Shown in pieces: positions 51,279-60,809 of a stretch of DNA of 64,000 bases (positions are counted from its first letter, which is position 1; every line of letters starts with the position of its first letter). Made by a program: the position numbers and the translations under genes. Source of the stretch: Nonlabens ulvanivorans (GTDB lineage: Bacteria > Bacteroidota > Bacteroidia > Flavobacteriales > Flavobacteriaceae); the NCBI RefSeq assembly GCF_000732625.1, contig NZ_JPJI01000026.1:525024-589023 (forward strand), given 5' to 3'. The notes under the pieces are model-generated. The model did no database searches. It was not told where the DNA came from and saw only the letters and a program-made list of their open reading frames with translations.

Positions 51279-51812
51279 TTATTTAGGATTCTGATAGATG
51301 TAAACCTCTGTGGCGCCTCTTCCATATTTCTGAAAATCTGCATCATAATAGGTTATATCACTATAACGATCAAACAAAAATTCTAGTTCTTTTTTAAGCA
51401 CACCTTCACCTATACCATGAATAAAAACTAGTTTAGGAATGCGTTCTTTACGAGCCCATTCTAGTTTATATCGAGCAGTATCCATTTGTGTATTAAGCTT
51501 ATCATAGGCGTCCATACCACGTTCACTCTTTACTAATTGATGTATGTGTAAATCCACCTCAATGGCAGGTATTTCTTTAGATTTTTTACGAGAAACCTGT
51601 CGCTTTTTTCCTTTTTGAATAGGTACTTCTTCCTTAACAACAACACGGTCTACCTTAAACCTTTGATCTAAAATAAGCTCTGATTCATTATATTCAATTT
51701 CAATATCATCGTCAGTAATAATCGTTATTTGTTCCGCTTTCGCGGAAGCGACCACTCCACCAAACTCATCGTCTAACACCAATACTCGATCACCTACTTG
51801 AAATTTACTCAT
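51279..51812 (-). CDS. Smr-domain protein (DUF2027/MutS2-like)
   Basis: About 177 residues from MSKFQVGDRVLVLDDEFGG; an alternative Met lies two codons upstream. An N-terminal SH3-like part is followed by a basic linker and a C-terminal Smr domain with EVDLHIHQL and FIHGIGEGVLKKEL. The Smr domain is a nucleic-acid-binding or nicking module. A variant palindrome codes ASAKA in the N-terminal part. It overlaps the upstream small membrane protein gene. Confidence 0.87.
   Translation of the reverse strand: MSKFQVGDRVLVLDDEFGGVVASAKAEQITIITDDDIEIEYNESELILDQRFKVDRVVVKEEVPIQKGKKRQVSRKKSKEIPAIEVDLHIHQLVKSERGMDAYDKLNTQMDTARYKLEWARKERIPKLVFIHGIGEGVLKKELEFLFDRYSDITYYDADFQKYGRGATEVYIYQNPK
51735..51750. 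repeat. Variant palindrome CGCTTTCGCGGAAGCG, coding
   Basis: One difference from consensus, read as ASAKA in the Smr protein. Confidence 0.9.
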
Positions 51813-51993
51813 TTTCATCAATATTATCATCTTCTCGATTACGACTATAAAGATAAGCAGCAATCATAAGTGAAACTATCCCAGCGACTTGAAAGAACAA
51901 AACACCTTTTTCAAAATACATAGAGCACAGGAAAAATAGTATACCTGCAACAAGTGCAATCCCGTTAAATTGTTTTATATTTATCATATTCAT
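51805..51993 (-). CDS. Small two-helix membrane protein
   Basis: About 62 residues from MNMINIKQFNG. Two hydrophobic helices (GIALVAGILFFLCSMYF and GVLFFQVAGIVSLMIAAYLYS) and an acidic tail (REDDNIDENE). It overlaps the Smr gene start by eight bases, so the two are coupled. Function unknown. Confidence 0.75.
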   Translation of the reverse strand: MNMINIKQFNGIALVAGILFFLCSMYFEKGVLFFQVAGIVSLMIAAYLYSRNREDDNIDENE

Positions 51994-52109
51994 CGTCAAA
52001 TTTACACCATACATCTAATTTAAGTGTACATAATTAATATTTACATGAAACTTTTACGGTATAGGTATGAAAAGCTTTTATTTTGTAATCGCTAGTTAAT
52101 AGTATTTAT

Positions 52110-54131
52110 ATGAAAAATTTTATTTTAAGCATTCTCGCAGTTCTATTCATCAGTTCATTATCTGCACAGGTATATGTAGGTGATGGATTTATTTATTCAA
52201 AAGGAACTAATCTATATGCTAAAGGGAAAATAAATCTTTCTACTAACGGAAAGTTATATTTAAGAAACGAAGCTCAATTAATTCAAGGTGATGATGTAGA
52301 TAATGAAGGAGCTGGTGTTTTATCTGTATTTCAAGAAGGAACATCAAATGAGTACACTTATAATTATTGGTCTTCTCCGGTAGGAAACCCAACAGGCATA
52401 GGAAATCAAGATTTTGACTTAAGTGAACAAATTTACTTTCCGGTATTACAAGCTGGATTTACTGAAACCGGTTTTGACGCTGCTGCTCCAAATACCGACT
52501 TGAGAACTAATTTGGTTATCGATGCACAAAAAGCAACGTTAACCGGAATTGGTAATCCAACTGGAAGATCTGATGTCCAGGATTTATCTACACTAACCGT
52601 TACTAGACCTTTAGAGATTTCAGGTCGATGGTTGTACAAATATGATCTAGCAGGAAGTGGAAACGGAAGTTACGGTAACTGGACTAGAGTAATTACAGCA
52701 GATGTAGAACCTGGAATAGCTTTTACTATGAAAGGTGTAGAACAAGTCGGTGGTGGACCTAACTTAGTTTCAAATGCTGTTACTGGCTTTTTAGGTCAGA
52801 GAATAGATTTTAGAGGAAGACCTCTTAACGGTGACATTTCAATGACTATCGCATTAGATGACGTAGCCATTATAGGTAATCCTTATCCTAGCGCATTGGA
52901 TATGAAAAAGTTTTTAGAGGATAATACCAATCCTTCATCTTCTTTATCACAAATTGATCCAGTAATTTACTTTTGGGAATCAAAAAGTACAAGCCATCAG
53001 CTTACTGACTATATAGGTGGATACGGAACATATGTACCTAATGGTTTCGCTGTAGACGGTAATGGTGAGTATCTTGATGATGGTATTTATGCATCTGCAG
53101 CATACAGTCGCTACAATTCTGACGGAACACCTTCTAATGGTAATATCTCAGGAGGCGCAGGCGGATTTGTATCACCAGCAGGAGCTTCTGGTGGAAGAAG
53201 ATATGCTGCGATAGGTCAAGGTTTTGTGGTTACAAGATCAACTGACCCAACACTAGCTAACAATAGCGCAGGTAATCCTGTTGCCGGAACTGGTGGAACT
53301 TTCTCTGCAGGAGATGGTGATGGAACTATAACTTTTAATAATAGTCAACGTACTTTTTATAAAGAGAGTGACGGCGATTTATCATTCTTTGCATCGGCAC
53401 CAGGTAGCAATAATAACAACCCTATTAATGGAACGCCTGCAAACGTATTACCAGCAATCAGATTCAATGTTGCTATTAATGATCTGTATGTAAGAGAACT
53501 AGTATTGCAATTTGAGCCAAGTACAACTATGGACTTAGACTATGGATGGGAAGGCCCTATAGCTAATAATAAGCAAGTCAACGATGTATATATGGAAGTT
53601 GAGGATCAAGGCCTTGTGATTAACTCAATACCTTTTTCAACAGATAAAAAAGTACCTCTTAGTTTTGATTTAGCTAACAATAGCATTTTTGAATTCAATA
53701 TTAAAGCGTTACAAAACTTTGACACACCATATATTATCTTACATGATAAATATACCAACACAACATATGACTTAAAGAATGGTACATCTACTATTTCTTT
53801 AGCAGCAGGAACTATTGATGATCGTTTTGAAATTATTTTTCAAGACCCGACAACACTTTCTAATGATGAAATTGTTAACGCTGAAAAAGAATTTGATATA
53901 GTACAAAACAATAGTCGTCAAGAATTAACTATCTTCAATCCTAATGGAATCGAGGTAAGCAACATCTCTTTATTTGACCTTGCTGGAAAAGAACTAATCT
54001 CAAGTAAAGAAGGAACTTCTAATAGTACTTATACTTTTGAAACAAGTAACTTTAGCACAGGAATCTACATCGTAAGAGTGATTACTGCTGACCAAAGAGA
54101 AGCTGCTGTAAAAGTGAGTATCAGTAATTAA
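52110..54131 (+). CDS. Large secreted protein with T9SS type A sorting domain
   Basis: A 673-residue protein with a signal peptide (MKNFILSILAVLFISSLSA|Q). It resembles flavobacterial proteins that present GNPYPSALDMKKFLEDN and YNYWSSPVG motifs, often found in large cell-surface proteins. It ends with a type A sorting domain (FDIVQNNSRQELTIFNPNG, ISLFDLAGKEL, FSTGIYIVRV). It precedes DUF2752 and two CCC-motif genes in the same direction with short gaps, a probable operon. Confidence 0.85.
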   Translation: MKNFILSILAVLFISSLSAQVYVGDGFIYSKGTNLYAKGKINLSTNGKLYLRNEAQLIQGDDVDNEGAGVLSVFQEGTSNEYTYNYWSSPVGNPTGIGNQDFDLSEQIYFPVLQAGFTETGFDAAAPNTDLRTNLVIDAQKATLTGIGNPTGRSDVQDLSTLTVTRPLEISGRWLYKYDLAGSGNGSYGNWTRVITADVEPGIAFTMKGVEQVGGGPNLVSNAVTGFLGQRIDFRGRPLNGDISMTIALDDVAIIGNPYPSALDMKKFLEDNTNPSSSLSQIDPVIYFWESKSTSHQLTDYIGGYGTYVPNGFAVDGNGEYLDDGIYASAAYSRYNSDGTPSNGNISGGAGGFVSPAGASGGRRYAAIGQGFVVTRSTDPTLANNSAGNPVAGTGGTFSAGDGDGTITFNNSQRTFYKESDGDLSFFASAPGSNNNNPINGTPANVLPAIRFNVAINDLYVRELVLQFEPSTTMDLDYGWEGPIANNKQVNDVYMEVEDQGLVINSIPFSTDKKVPLSFDLANNSIFEFNIKALQNFDTPYIILHDKYTNTTYDLKNGTSTISLAAGTIDDRFEIIFQDPTTLSNDEIVNAEKEFDIVQNNSRQELTIFNPNGIEVSNISLFDLAGKELISSKEGTSNSTYTFETSNFSTGIYIVRVITADQREAAVKVSISN

Positions 54132-54132
54132 T

Positions 54133-54426
54133 ATGAATATACTAAATGCCGATGATAGCTGGATGCTACCATGCATGAGTAAAAAAATGACTGGAATGGA
54201 CTGTCCTGGATGTGGTATCCAGCGGTCCATTTCCTTTTTAATGAAAGGCGAAGTTGTTGATGCATTCTTTATGTATCCGGGAATTTACCCGATGTTTTTT
54301 CTTTTTGTTTTTCTTACATTTGACTGGTTCTTTAAAATTAAACATGGAGAGAAAATAAAGCTTACACTCGCTATACTCACCATAGGAACTATTTTAATTA
54401 ACTATATCATTAAATTAATCTTTTAA
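54133..54426 (+). CDS. DUF2752 membrane protein
   Basis: A 97-residue protein with the DUF2752 signature MDCPGCGIQRSISFLMKGEVVDAFF and two hydrophobic helices. It starts one base after the T9SS gene stop region. The family is common beside CCC-motif genes in Bacteroidetes; function unknown. Confidence 0.88.
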   Translation: MNILNADDSWMLPCMSKKMTGMDCPGCGIQRSISFLMKGEVVDAFFMYPGIYPMFFLFVFLTFDWFFKIKHGEKIKLTLAILTIGTILINYIIKLIF

Positions 54427-54439
54427 CCAATCAATCATT

Positions 54440-54781
54440 ATGCAAAAATTAAACACAACCCTAGTTTACATACTATCTGTAGTAGGTTTTATATGCTGTT
54501 GCTTCAGTGGTGTCGGAGTGATACCAGCCGGAATCGCATTCTACCTTGCAAACAAAGGAGTTAAAGAATATGAAGCTAATCCAGAGGCATACTCTAATGG
54601 ACCAGCGATGAAAACAGCAAAAACTGTTTCATTAGTAGTTACTGTAATAGCAGGACTAATGGCTCTTTATAGTATTTACAACTTTGTTTCTACAACTCCA
54701 GAAGAAAGAGCTCAACAACAACGTGAAATGCTAGAACAATTTGGTATGGATCCAGAAATGATGGAAGACGCTGGATATTAA
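54440..54781 (+). CDS. CCC-motif membrane protein, copy 1
   Basis: A 113-residue protein with two membrane helices; the first contains VVGFICCCFSGVG, the motif that names the family. A short loop with KGVKEYEANPEAYSNGPAMKTAKT follows, then the second helix and an acidic Met-rich tail (EMLEQFGMDPEMMEDAGY). Function unknown. Confidence 0.85.
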   Translation: MQKLNTTLVYILSVVGFICCCFSGVGVIPAGIAFYLANKGVKEYEANPEAYSNGPAMKTAKTVSLVVTVIAGLMALYSIYNFVSTTPEERAQQQREMLEQFGMDPEMMEDAGY

Positions 54782-54804
54782 TCCGATCTTTTCATAAATT
54801 TTAT

Positions 54805-54831
54805 AAGGGAACGCAATGCGTTCCCTTTTTT
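54805..54831 (+). terminator. Terminator between the two CCC-motif genes
   Basis: AAGGGAACGCA-A-TGCGTTCCCTT followed by a T-run, so the second copy is likely to have its own promoter or to depend on read-through. Confidence 0.85.
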
Positions 54832-54863
54832 ATTATTTTTACGTTTTAATCAAAATATAAATC

Positions 54864-55226
54864 ATGCAAAAATTAAACACCACTGCCATATACATCCTTT
54901 CGGTTGTTGGTTTCTTATGTTGTTGTTTCTATGGAATAGGTACTATTGCAGCCATCATAGCACTAGTTCTAGCAAACAAAGAACTAGCTAAGTACAATGC
55001 AGATCCTGAACTTTACAGTAATGGAAAAGCAATGAAAACAGCAAAAACACTAGCTATAGTATCATTAGTTATTTCTCTAATCGGATTAGCGTTTATCATT
55101 TGGTTTTATTTCAACCAATGTGAATTTTATGAATGGTATATAGAATTTGCTTTAAATAATCCAGGCGTTACTGAAGAGCAACTAGCTCCATTATACGATG
55201 CCATGGAAGAAGCAGGATGTAGATAA
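54864..55226 (+). CDS. CCC-motif membrane protein, copy 2
   Basis: A 120-residue paralogue of the preceding gene: start MQKLNT, VVGFLCCCFYGIGTIAAIIALVLANKELAKYNADPELYSNG-KAMKTAKT, second helix, then a tail different from copy 1 (EFALNNPGVTEEQLAPLYDAMEEAGC). It looks like a tandem duplicate. Confidence 0.85.
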   Translation: MQKLNTTAIYILSVVGFLCCCFYGIGTIAAIIALVLANKELAKYNADPELYSNGKAMKTAKTLAIVSLVISLIGLAFIIWFYFNQCEFYEWYIEFALNNPGVTEEQLAPLYDAMEEAGCR

Positions 55227-55247
55227 CATTACGACATCTTTTAAAAT

Positions 55248-55275
55248 AAAAAGGCTCGCAATTGCGAGCCTTTTT
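55248..55275. terminator. Bidirectional terminator
   Basis: 28-base perfect palindrome (AAAAAGGCTCGCAA and complement) between the CCC-motif gene and convergent rocD. Confidence 0.93.
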
Positions 55276-55292
55276 ATTTTAATTAATATGGT

Positions 55293-56570
55293 TTATTCAA
55301 AACTCTTTAAAGTATGAATAATGATATCGATACATTCATCTAGTTGCTCTTGAGTCATTACCAATGGTGGTGCAAATCTAATAATATTACCATGTGTAGG
55401 TTTAGCTAGCAATCCGTTATCGCGAAGCTTTAAGCATATGTTCCACGCTGTATCACCTTCTTCAGTATCGTTAATCACAATCGCGTTTAATAAACCACGA
55501 CCTCTTACTAAAGTTACTGTATCAGTAGTCTCTATATATTCATTAATTCGAGATCTAAAGTGATTACCTAATTCACGTGCATTTTGAGCTAACTTCTCAT
55601 CCTTTACAACATCAAGTGCTGCCATACCTACTACCGCTGCTACTGGATTACCACCAAAGGTACTTCCATGCTGTCCAGGTTTAATGACATTCATTATTTC
55701 ATTATTTGACAGTACTGCACTTACGGGATAAGCTCCACCAGATAAAGCTTTTCCTAATATCAGAACATCTGGCTGCGCATAAGTTGCGGCTTGCTTTTCA
55801 CAATGTCCAGCACAATCACATTTACCACATACCGCAAGTAAAGCACCGGTTCTAGCGATTCCTGTTTGTATTTCATCTGCAATAAAAAGAGCGTTGTACT
55901 TTTTACAAAGTTCTTGCGATGCTCTCATATAATTATCATCTGGAGTGTAAACACCAGCTTCACCTTGAATAGGCTCTACAAGAAAACCTGCCACATTATC
56001 TTGCTGCAATGCTTCTTCTAGGGCAGCCGTATCATCATAAGGAATCTTAATAAAACCAGGTGTATAAGGACCAAAGTTTTTACGTGCACCTTCATCATTT
56101 GAGAATGATATAATGGTTGTAGTACGACCGTGAAAATTATTCTCGGCAACTATAATTTTTGCTTCATGCTCTGCAACGCCTTTTTTCTCATAAGCCCATT
56201 TACGAGCAATTTTGATAGCGGTCTCCACTGCTTCAGCACCAGTATTCATCGGCAGTACTTTATCAAAGCCAAAATACTCGGTCATGTATTTTTCATAAAC
56301 GCCTAACTTATCGTTATGAAAAGCTCGCGATGTTAAGGTTAATGTTTGTGCTTGCTGGTTCATAGCATCTACAATCGCAGGATGACAATGTCCTTGATTT
56401 ACTGCAGAGTAAGCACTTAAAAAATCATAGTAACGCTTACCTTCTACATCCCATACATATACACCATCACCTTTCTCAAGTACCACTGGTAGTGGATGAT
56501 AATTATGTGCTCCATGTTCATCTTCTAGATCTATGTAATGTTGACTTCCATTTTTAGTCGCTGTGCTCAT
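55293..56570 (-). CDS. rocD: Ornithine aminotransferase
   Basis: About 425 residues from MSTATKNGSQHYIDLEDEHGAHNYHPLPVVLEKG. PLP class III features: MNTGAEAVETAIKIARKW, EPIQGEAGVYTPDDNY, ADEIQTGIARTG, PLP lysine in LILGKALSGGAYP. An extra CGKCDCAGHCEKQ insert after the DEIQ motif has four Cys, a feature I see in flavobacterial versions. It converts ornithine to glutamate semialdehyde. The frame to 56621 overlaps the divergent promoter and is rejected. Confidence 0.93.
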   Translation of the reverse strand: MSTATKNGSQHYIDLEDEHGAHNYHPLPVVLEKGDGVYVWDVEGKRYYDFLSAYSAVNQGHCHPAIVDAMNQQAQTLTLTSRAFHNDKLGVYEKYMTEYFGFDKVLPMNTGAEAVETAIKIARKWAYEKKGVAEHEAKIIVAENNFHGRTTTIISFSNDEGARKNFGPYTPGFIKIPYDDTAALEEALQQDNVAGFLVEPIQGEAGVYTPDDNYMRASQELCKKYNALFIADEIQTGIARTGALLAVCGKCDCAGHCEKQAATYAQPDVLILGKALSGGAYPVSAVLSNNEIMNVIKPGQHGSTFGGNPVAAVVGMAALDVVKDEKLAQNARELGNHFRSRINEYIETTDTVTLVRGRGLLNAIVINDTEEGDTAWNICLKLRDNGLLAKPTHGNIIRFAPPLVMTQEQLDECIDIIIHTLKSFE

Positions 56571-56689
56571 AAGTTGTTTTTTATCTAAGTCGCAATTTAC
56601 AAAAAGAGCTGTCCAAGACATGAAGCTATAGCTTAAATTTTATAGAAATTATGAGCTACACCTCAGTCTATTCTCTTAAATTTGGACAC

Positions 56690-58108
56690 ATGTCAAAAAG
56701 AAGAAATCGAGCAAATAAAACCTTTGAAAATGTTCCTGTAGTAGATGCCGGAGCAAAAGGGAAAAGCGTAGCCAAAACTGAAGATGGCGCCGTGATATTT
56801 TTAAAAAATGCAGTACCAGGTGATGTGGTAGACATCAAAACTTTCAAAAAGAGAAAATCTTTTTATGAAGGAGAAGCGACTGTTTTTCATACCCTTTCAG
56901 ATCGTCGTACAAAGCCGGTCTGCAAGCACTTTGGAACCTGTGGTGGTTGTAAGTGGCAACATATGGCTTATGATAGCCAGCTGTTTTTTAAACAAAAAGA
57001 AGTTGTTGAAAACCTAACCAGAATAGGTCATTTAGACTTACCAGAGGTTACTCCTATTGCAGGATCCGCAGATCAGTATTACTATCGCAATAAGATGGAA
57101 TTCAGCTTTTCAGCCAGCAGATGGTTGACCTTAGAAGAAATTCAGAGTGATGTTCAAATCGAAGATAAAAAAGCGTTAGGCTTTCACATTCCAGGAATGT
57201 GGGATAAAATATTGCACCTAGATGAATGTCATTTACATCCTACCATTGGAGAGCAGATAAGGTTGAGTGTTCACGCTTTCGCGGAAGCGGAACATATAGA
57301 ATACTTTAATCCTAGAGAAAAAACTGGTGTTTTAAGGACATTAATGCTGCGTATGTCATCCATAGGAGAAACGATGGTTGTGATACAATTCTTTAAGGAA
57401 GATGAAAATGCTAGAATAGCTTTATTGGAGCACTTGAAAACTTCTTTTCCTCAAATTAAATCGTTGCAGTACATTATAAATGAAAAGGCTAACGATACTA
57501 TTTATGATCAAGAGGTTATATGTTATGATGGACGTGATCATATCTTTGAAGAAATGGAAGGATTACAGTTTAAAATCAACGCAAAATCTTTCTATCAGAC
57601 TAACTCACAGCAAGCCTATGAATTATATAAAATCACAAGAGACTTTGCAGGATTAACAGGCAAGGAATTAGTTTATGACTTATATACAGGTACTGGAACT
57701 ATTGCACAATTTGTAGCAAAGAAGGCTAAACATGTAGTAGGAATCGAATCTGTTCCTGTAGCGATTGAAGATGCAAAGACAAACGCAGCACACAATAATA
57801 TAGACAATACCACATTTTTTGCTGGTGATATGAGAGATGTTTTTACTGCAGATTTTATCGCTGAACATGGCGCACCAGATGTGGTTATCACAGATCCACC
57901 ACGTGATGGTATGCATAAAGATGTTGTAGCACAATTACTAGCTCTTGCTGCACCACGAATCGTTTATGTAAGTTGTAACAGTGCAACACAAGCTAGAGAT
58001 CTTGCGTTATTAAAAGAACAATATAAAGTGGTAAAATATCAACCAGTAGATATGTTCCCGCAAACGCATCATGTAGAAAGTGTTGTGCTTTTAGAAATAA
58101 TAAAATAA
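56690..58108 (+). CDS. rlmD: 23S rRNA (uracil-1939-C5)-methyltransferase-like protein
   Basis: About 472 residues from MSKRRNRANKTFENV. It has a TRAM domain (residues 10-65), the Fe-S cysteines CKHFGTCGGCKWQHM, the SAM site YDLYTGTGTIAQFV, the catalytic TDPPRDGMH and the nucleophile Cys in YVSCNSATQARDL. A variant palindrome codes AFAEA near residue 198. RlmD versus RlmCD type cannot be separated here. Confidence 0.9.
   Translation: MSKRRNRANKTFENVPVVDAGAKGKSVAKTEDGAVIFLKNAVPGDVVDIKTFKKRKSFYEGEATVFHTLSDRRTKPVCKHFGTCGGCKWQHMAYDSQLFFKQKEVVENLTRIGHLDLPEVTPIAGSADQYYYRNKMEFSFSASRWLTLEEIQSDVQIEDKKALGFHIPGMWDKILHLDECHLHPTIGEQIRLSVHAFAEAEHIEYFNPREKTGVLRTLMLRMSSIGETMVVIQFFKEDENARIALLEHLKTSFPQIKSLQYIINEKANDTIYDQEVICYDGRDHIFEEMEGLQFKINAKSFYQTNSQQAYELYKITRDFAGLTGKELVYDLYTGTGTIAQFVAKKAKHVVGIESVPVAIEDAKTNAAHNNIDNTTFFAGDMRDVFTADFIAEHGAPDVVITDPPRDGMHKDVVAQLLALAAPRIVYVSCNSATQARDLALLKEQYKVVKYQPVDMFPQTHHVESVVLLEIIK
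57274..57289. repeat. Variant palindrome CGCTTTCGCGGAAGCG, coding
   Basis: One difference from consensus; read as AFAEA in the rRNA methyltransferase (HAFAEAEH). Confidence 0.9.
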
Positions 58109-58115
58109 TTCTATT

Positions 58116-59549
58116 ATGAAAAAATCACTCTTTATCGTTCTTATTATTGCAAGCTTTATAGCCTGTGGTGATAAACAAGATAACGAATCGATACGTAAAG
58201 AAGCTCAAATATCAGGTAAAATCACTGCTGTTGACTCAATAGATATTCCAGAAAAATTGGTTACTTATCTATACAATGAAACCAAAGCAGATTATGACCA
58301 GATAGAAATTGAAGTAGGGAAAGATGGTGCTTTTACATCTACACTACCGATAGACAGATCTATGAGTATATCTATATATGGTGATTATGGCGTTCAATTA
58401 CTGATTAGTCCTGGTGATTCTATTCATATTGCTACAGATGCGAGATTTGAAAATGTAACTTATGATGGGAAAGGTGGAGATGTCAACACAGCTCTTACTG
58501 CCTATAAAGACAACAATCCAACAGAGAAATTATTAGAATCTGAAGAAGTCTTGTCACCACAAGATTATGCTTTATTACTAGACAGTATATCTATTGAAGT
58601 TCAATCTTATAATAAGGATTTTCTAGCTAATCATGACCAGCAAGTTTTACAAGATTATGTAATGTCTGAAGAGGCATTTTTAATACCTGCAAAAAAACTC
58701 GCCTATGCTCTTTATAGTCCACAAGGAGCTGTTGCGTTAAACGATAGTACATTCACAAATAGCTTTAATAATTTACCAGAGTACAAAAAAGAATATGATC
58801 TCAACACCAATAACCCTGCGATGATTGCAAATTATCTAGGTTATGTATGGGAAGTAGATGCTTTAGAAAATACAACTGACTCGAGAGAAAAAGCTTTTAT
58901 GAACCGTTTAATGTCGTTAGAAAACAATGACTATTTAAAAAAGAAAATATTACAAAGTAAGGTAATGAATAAGTTAGAAGACAACAATGTTTCTTTTTAT
59001 GAAAACCATAAAGATGAAGTTGACCTTGTTTTTAATAATACTCCTATTCTAGCAACAGTGTCACAGAAATATGACGAAGTAAAAAAATTACTTAATAACC
59101 CAGAATTACCTGTAGATACAGAGCTTTTAACTTTTAAATCTGAAGATGCTACTCAATTCATAGATGAAATTATAGAAAATGCTGATGGTAAAGTGATCTA
59201 TATTGATAATTGGGCAACATGGTGTGGACCATGTAAAAGTGAGTTTAAAAATGCCTCACCAGCATTGCATGAGAAATTTAAGGATGATGTTGAATTTGTG
59301 TATTTATGTCACCAAAGTAAGGAAGCTGGTTATATACCTTCTATTTCAAAATTCAAAATCGCTGGAAAGCATTACTTTTTAACTGAAGATCAATCAAGAC
59401 CTATCTTCAAACAAATAAATTTAGAAGGTTTTCCTACTTACACAATTATAAATAAAAACGGAGACATCGTTTTATCTGACTACATTCACAGACCTAGTTA
59501 TGCTAAAACTACCGAGATTCTTACAGGCTTAATTAATGAAGAAATATAA
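58116..59549 (+). CDS. TlpA-like thioredoxin-fold lipoprotein
   Basis: A 477-residue lipoprotein (FIACGDKQ lipobox). The last 130 residues are a thioredoxin domain with NWATWCGPC and the cis-Pro region EGFPTYTIINKNG. The N-terminal 300 residues carry a DUF4369-like beta domain near the start. Likely role: periplasmic thiol redox or cytochrome maturation. It overlaps the next gene by 14 bases. Confidence 0.87.
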   Translation: MKKSLFIVLIIASFIACGDKQDNESIRKEAQISGKITAVDSIDIPEKLVTYLYNETKADYDQIEIEVGKDGAFTSTLPIDRSMSISIYGDYGVQLLISPGDSIHIATDARFENVTYDGKGGDVNTALTAYKDNNPTEKLLESEEVLSPQDYALLLDSISIEVQSYNKDFLANHDQQVLQDYVMSEEAFLIPAKKLAYALYSPQGAVALNDSTFTNSFNNLPEYKKEYDLNTNNPAMIANYLGYVWEVDALENTTDSREKAFMNRLMSLENNDYLKKKILQSKVMNKLEDNNVSFYENHKDEVDLVFNNTPILATVSQKYDEVKKLLNNPELPVDTELLTFKSEDATQFIDEIIENADGKVIYIDNWATWCGPCKSEFKNASPALHEKFKDDVEFVYLCHQSKEAGYIPSISKFKIAGKHYFLTEDQSRPIFKQINLEGFPTYTIINKNGDIVLSDYIHRPSYAKTTEILTGLINEEI

Positions 59550-60054
59550 CTACACTTTATTACTAAGTATTATCCTTTTAATGACTGGTTTATCTAGTTG
59601 TGAAAAAGATGATTTATGCGACCCTTCATTAAGCGTAACACCACGTTTAATTATTAAATTCACTGATATAGGTAATCCAGAAGAATCTAAAGAGGTAGAA
59701 CAATTACAAATAAGAGAGATAGGTTTTACAGAATTTGCTCCTTTAGACAGTGAAGGTTCAACCTTACTCACCGCCGTTGACTCTATTGCAATACCATTAA
59801 GAACAGATAGCAATAACACTAGCTATGAATTTTTCTTAGATGATGATGACGGCACTAATATAGATAGCATAGACTTTAATTATAATCTTGATGAAATTTA
59901 CATTAATAGAGCATGTGGTTTTAAAATTGTTTATAATGAACTAGGCGCATTCAGATTACCTGAACCTACTGGTGATGAATGGATTATAAACATTCAAGTA
60001 GTTACTCCTGAAGTTACATCAAATAACGACATACACATTGAGATACGTCACTAA
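59536..60054 (+). CDS. DUF6452-like lipoprotein
   Basis: A 172-residue lipoprotein (GLSSCEKDDLCDPS). The pattern TPRLIIKFTD, DSIAIPLRTDSNNTSYEF, IDFNYNLDEIYINRACGFKIVYNE fits the family that stands before DUF6048 genes in flavobacteria. It overlaps both neighbours, which suggests translational coupling in a three-gene operon. Function unknown. Confidence 0.8.
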   Translation: MKKYNYTLLLSIILLMTGLSSCEKDDLCDPSLSVTPRLIIKFTDIGNPEESKEVEQLQIREIGFTEFAPLDSEGSTLLTAVDSIAIPLRTDSNNTSYEFFLDDDDGTNIDSIDFNYNLDEIYINRACGFKIVYNELGAFRLPEPTGDEWIINIQVVTPEVTSNNDIHIEIRH

Positions 60055-60730
60055 CATATTAATATTACTTGTAGGTTTCGTAGCGTTTTCACAAACGCAA
60101 GAGAAAACTGCAGTTGACAGCGTTCAATATAAACGCACCTATGGTTTGCGGTTAGGAATAGATGCAGCCAGTTTAATACGTACTGGTATTGATCCAGAAT
60201 ATAATGGGTTTCAAATCTTAGGAGATTACAGAATAAAAAATAAGTTATACATCGCTGGGGAATTAGGTAATGAAAATATAGATCGTAATTCTGACAGAAT
60301 AGATTTTAAAACCAGCGGTTCATATTTTAAAGCAGGTATTGATTACAACTTATATCAAAACTGGCTAGACATGGATAACATGATTTATTTTGGCGCACGA
60401 CTAGGTGCCGCAAATTTTTCACAGAATTTATTGAGGTATGACTATGCTCAAGACAATAGTTATTTCCCTGTTTTCACTAATGTTGTAGACAGAGAGTTTA
60501 AAGGTCTTACCGCAGTATGGTTAGAATTACAACTAGGTATAAAGGTTGAAGTATTACCTAATTTATATATGGTGGCAAACGTGCAGTTAAAGAGAATGAT
60601 TACAGAAAAAACTCCTGATAATTTTGACAACTTGTATGTACCAGGCTTTGGTAAAACTTATGACACTAGTGAAATAGGTGTAGGTTATACTTATGGTCTG
60701 ATGTACCGCATTCCATTTTTCAAGAAATAA
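60038..60730 (+). CDS. DUF6048 outer-membrane protein
   Basis: A 230-residue protein with a signal peptide (ILILLVGFVAFSQ) and barrel-like strands (YGLRLGIDAASLIRTG, KAGIDYNLYQNWLDMDNMIYFGARLG, YGLMYRIPFFKK). It overlaps the DUF6452 gene by 17 bases. The pair probably works together at the outer membrane. Confidence 0.82.
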   Translation: MRYVTNILILLVGFVAFSQTQEKTAVDSVQYKRTYGLRLGIDAASLIRTGIDPEYNGFQILGDYRIKNKLYIAGELGNENIDRNSDRIDFKTSGSYFKAGIDYNLYQNWLDMDNMIYFGARLGAANFSQNLLRYDYAQDNSYFPVFTNVVDREFKGLTAVWLELQLGIKVEVLPNLYMVANVQLKRMITEKTPDNFDNLYVPGFGKTYDTSEIGVGYTYGLMYRIPFFKK

Positions 60731-60751
60731 AAGCATTAAACTATCACTTAT

Positions 60752-60785
60752 AAAAAAAGCCTTTCAATTCAGAAAGGCTTTTTTT
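60752..60785. terminator. Bidirectional terminator
   Basis: GCCTTTC-AATTCA-GAAAGGC between 7-base A and T runs; separates the convergent DUF6048 and DUF5606 genes. Confidence 0.92.
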
Positions 60786-60809
60786 ATCTTCTTATATCAT
60801 AATCTAACT

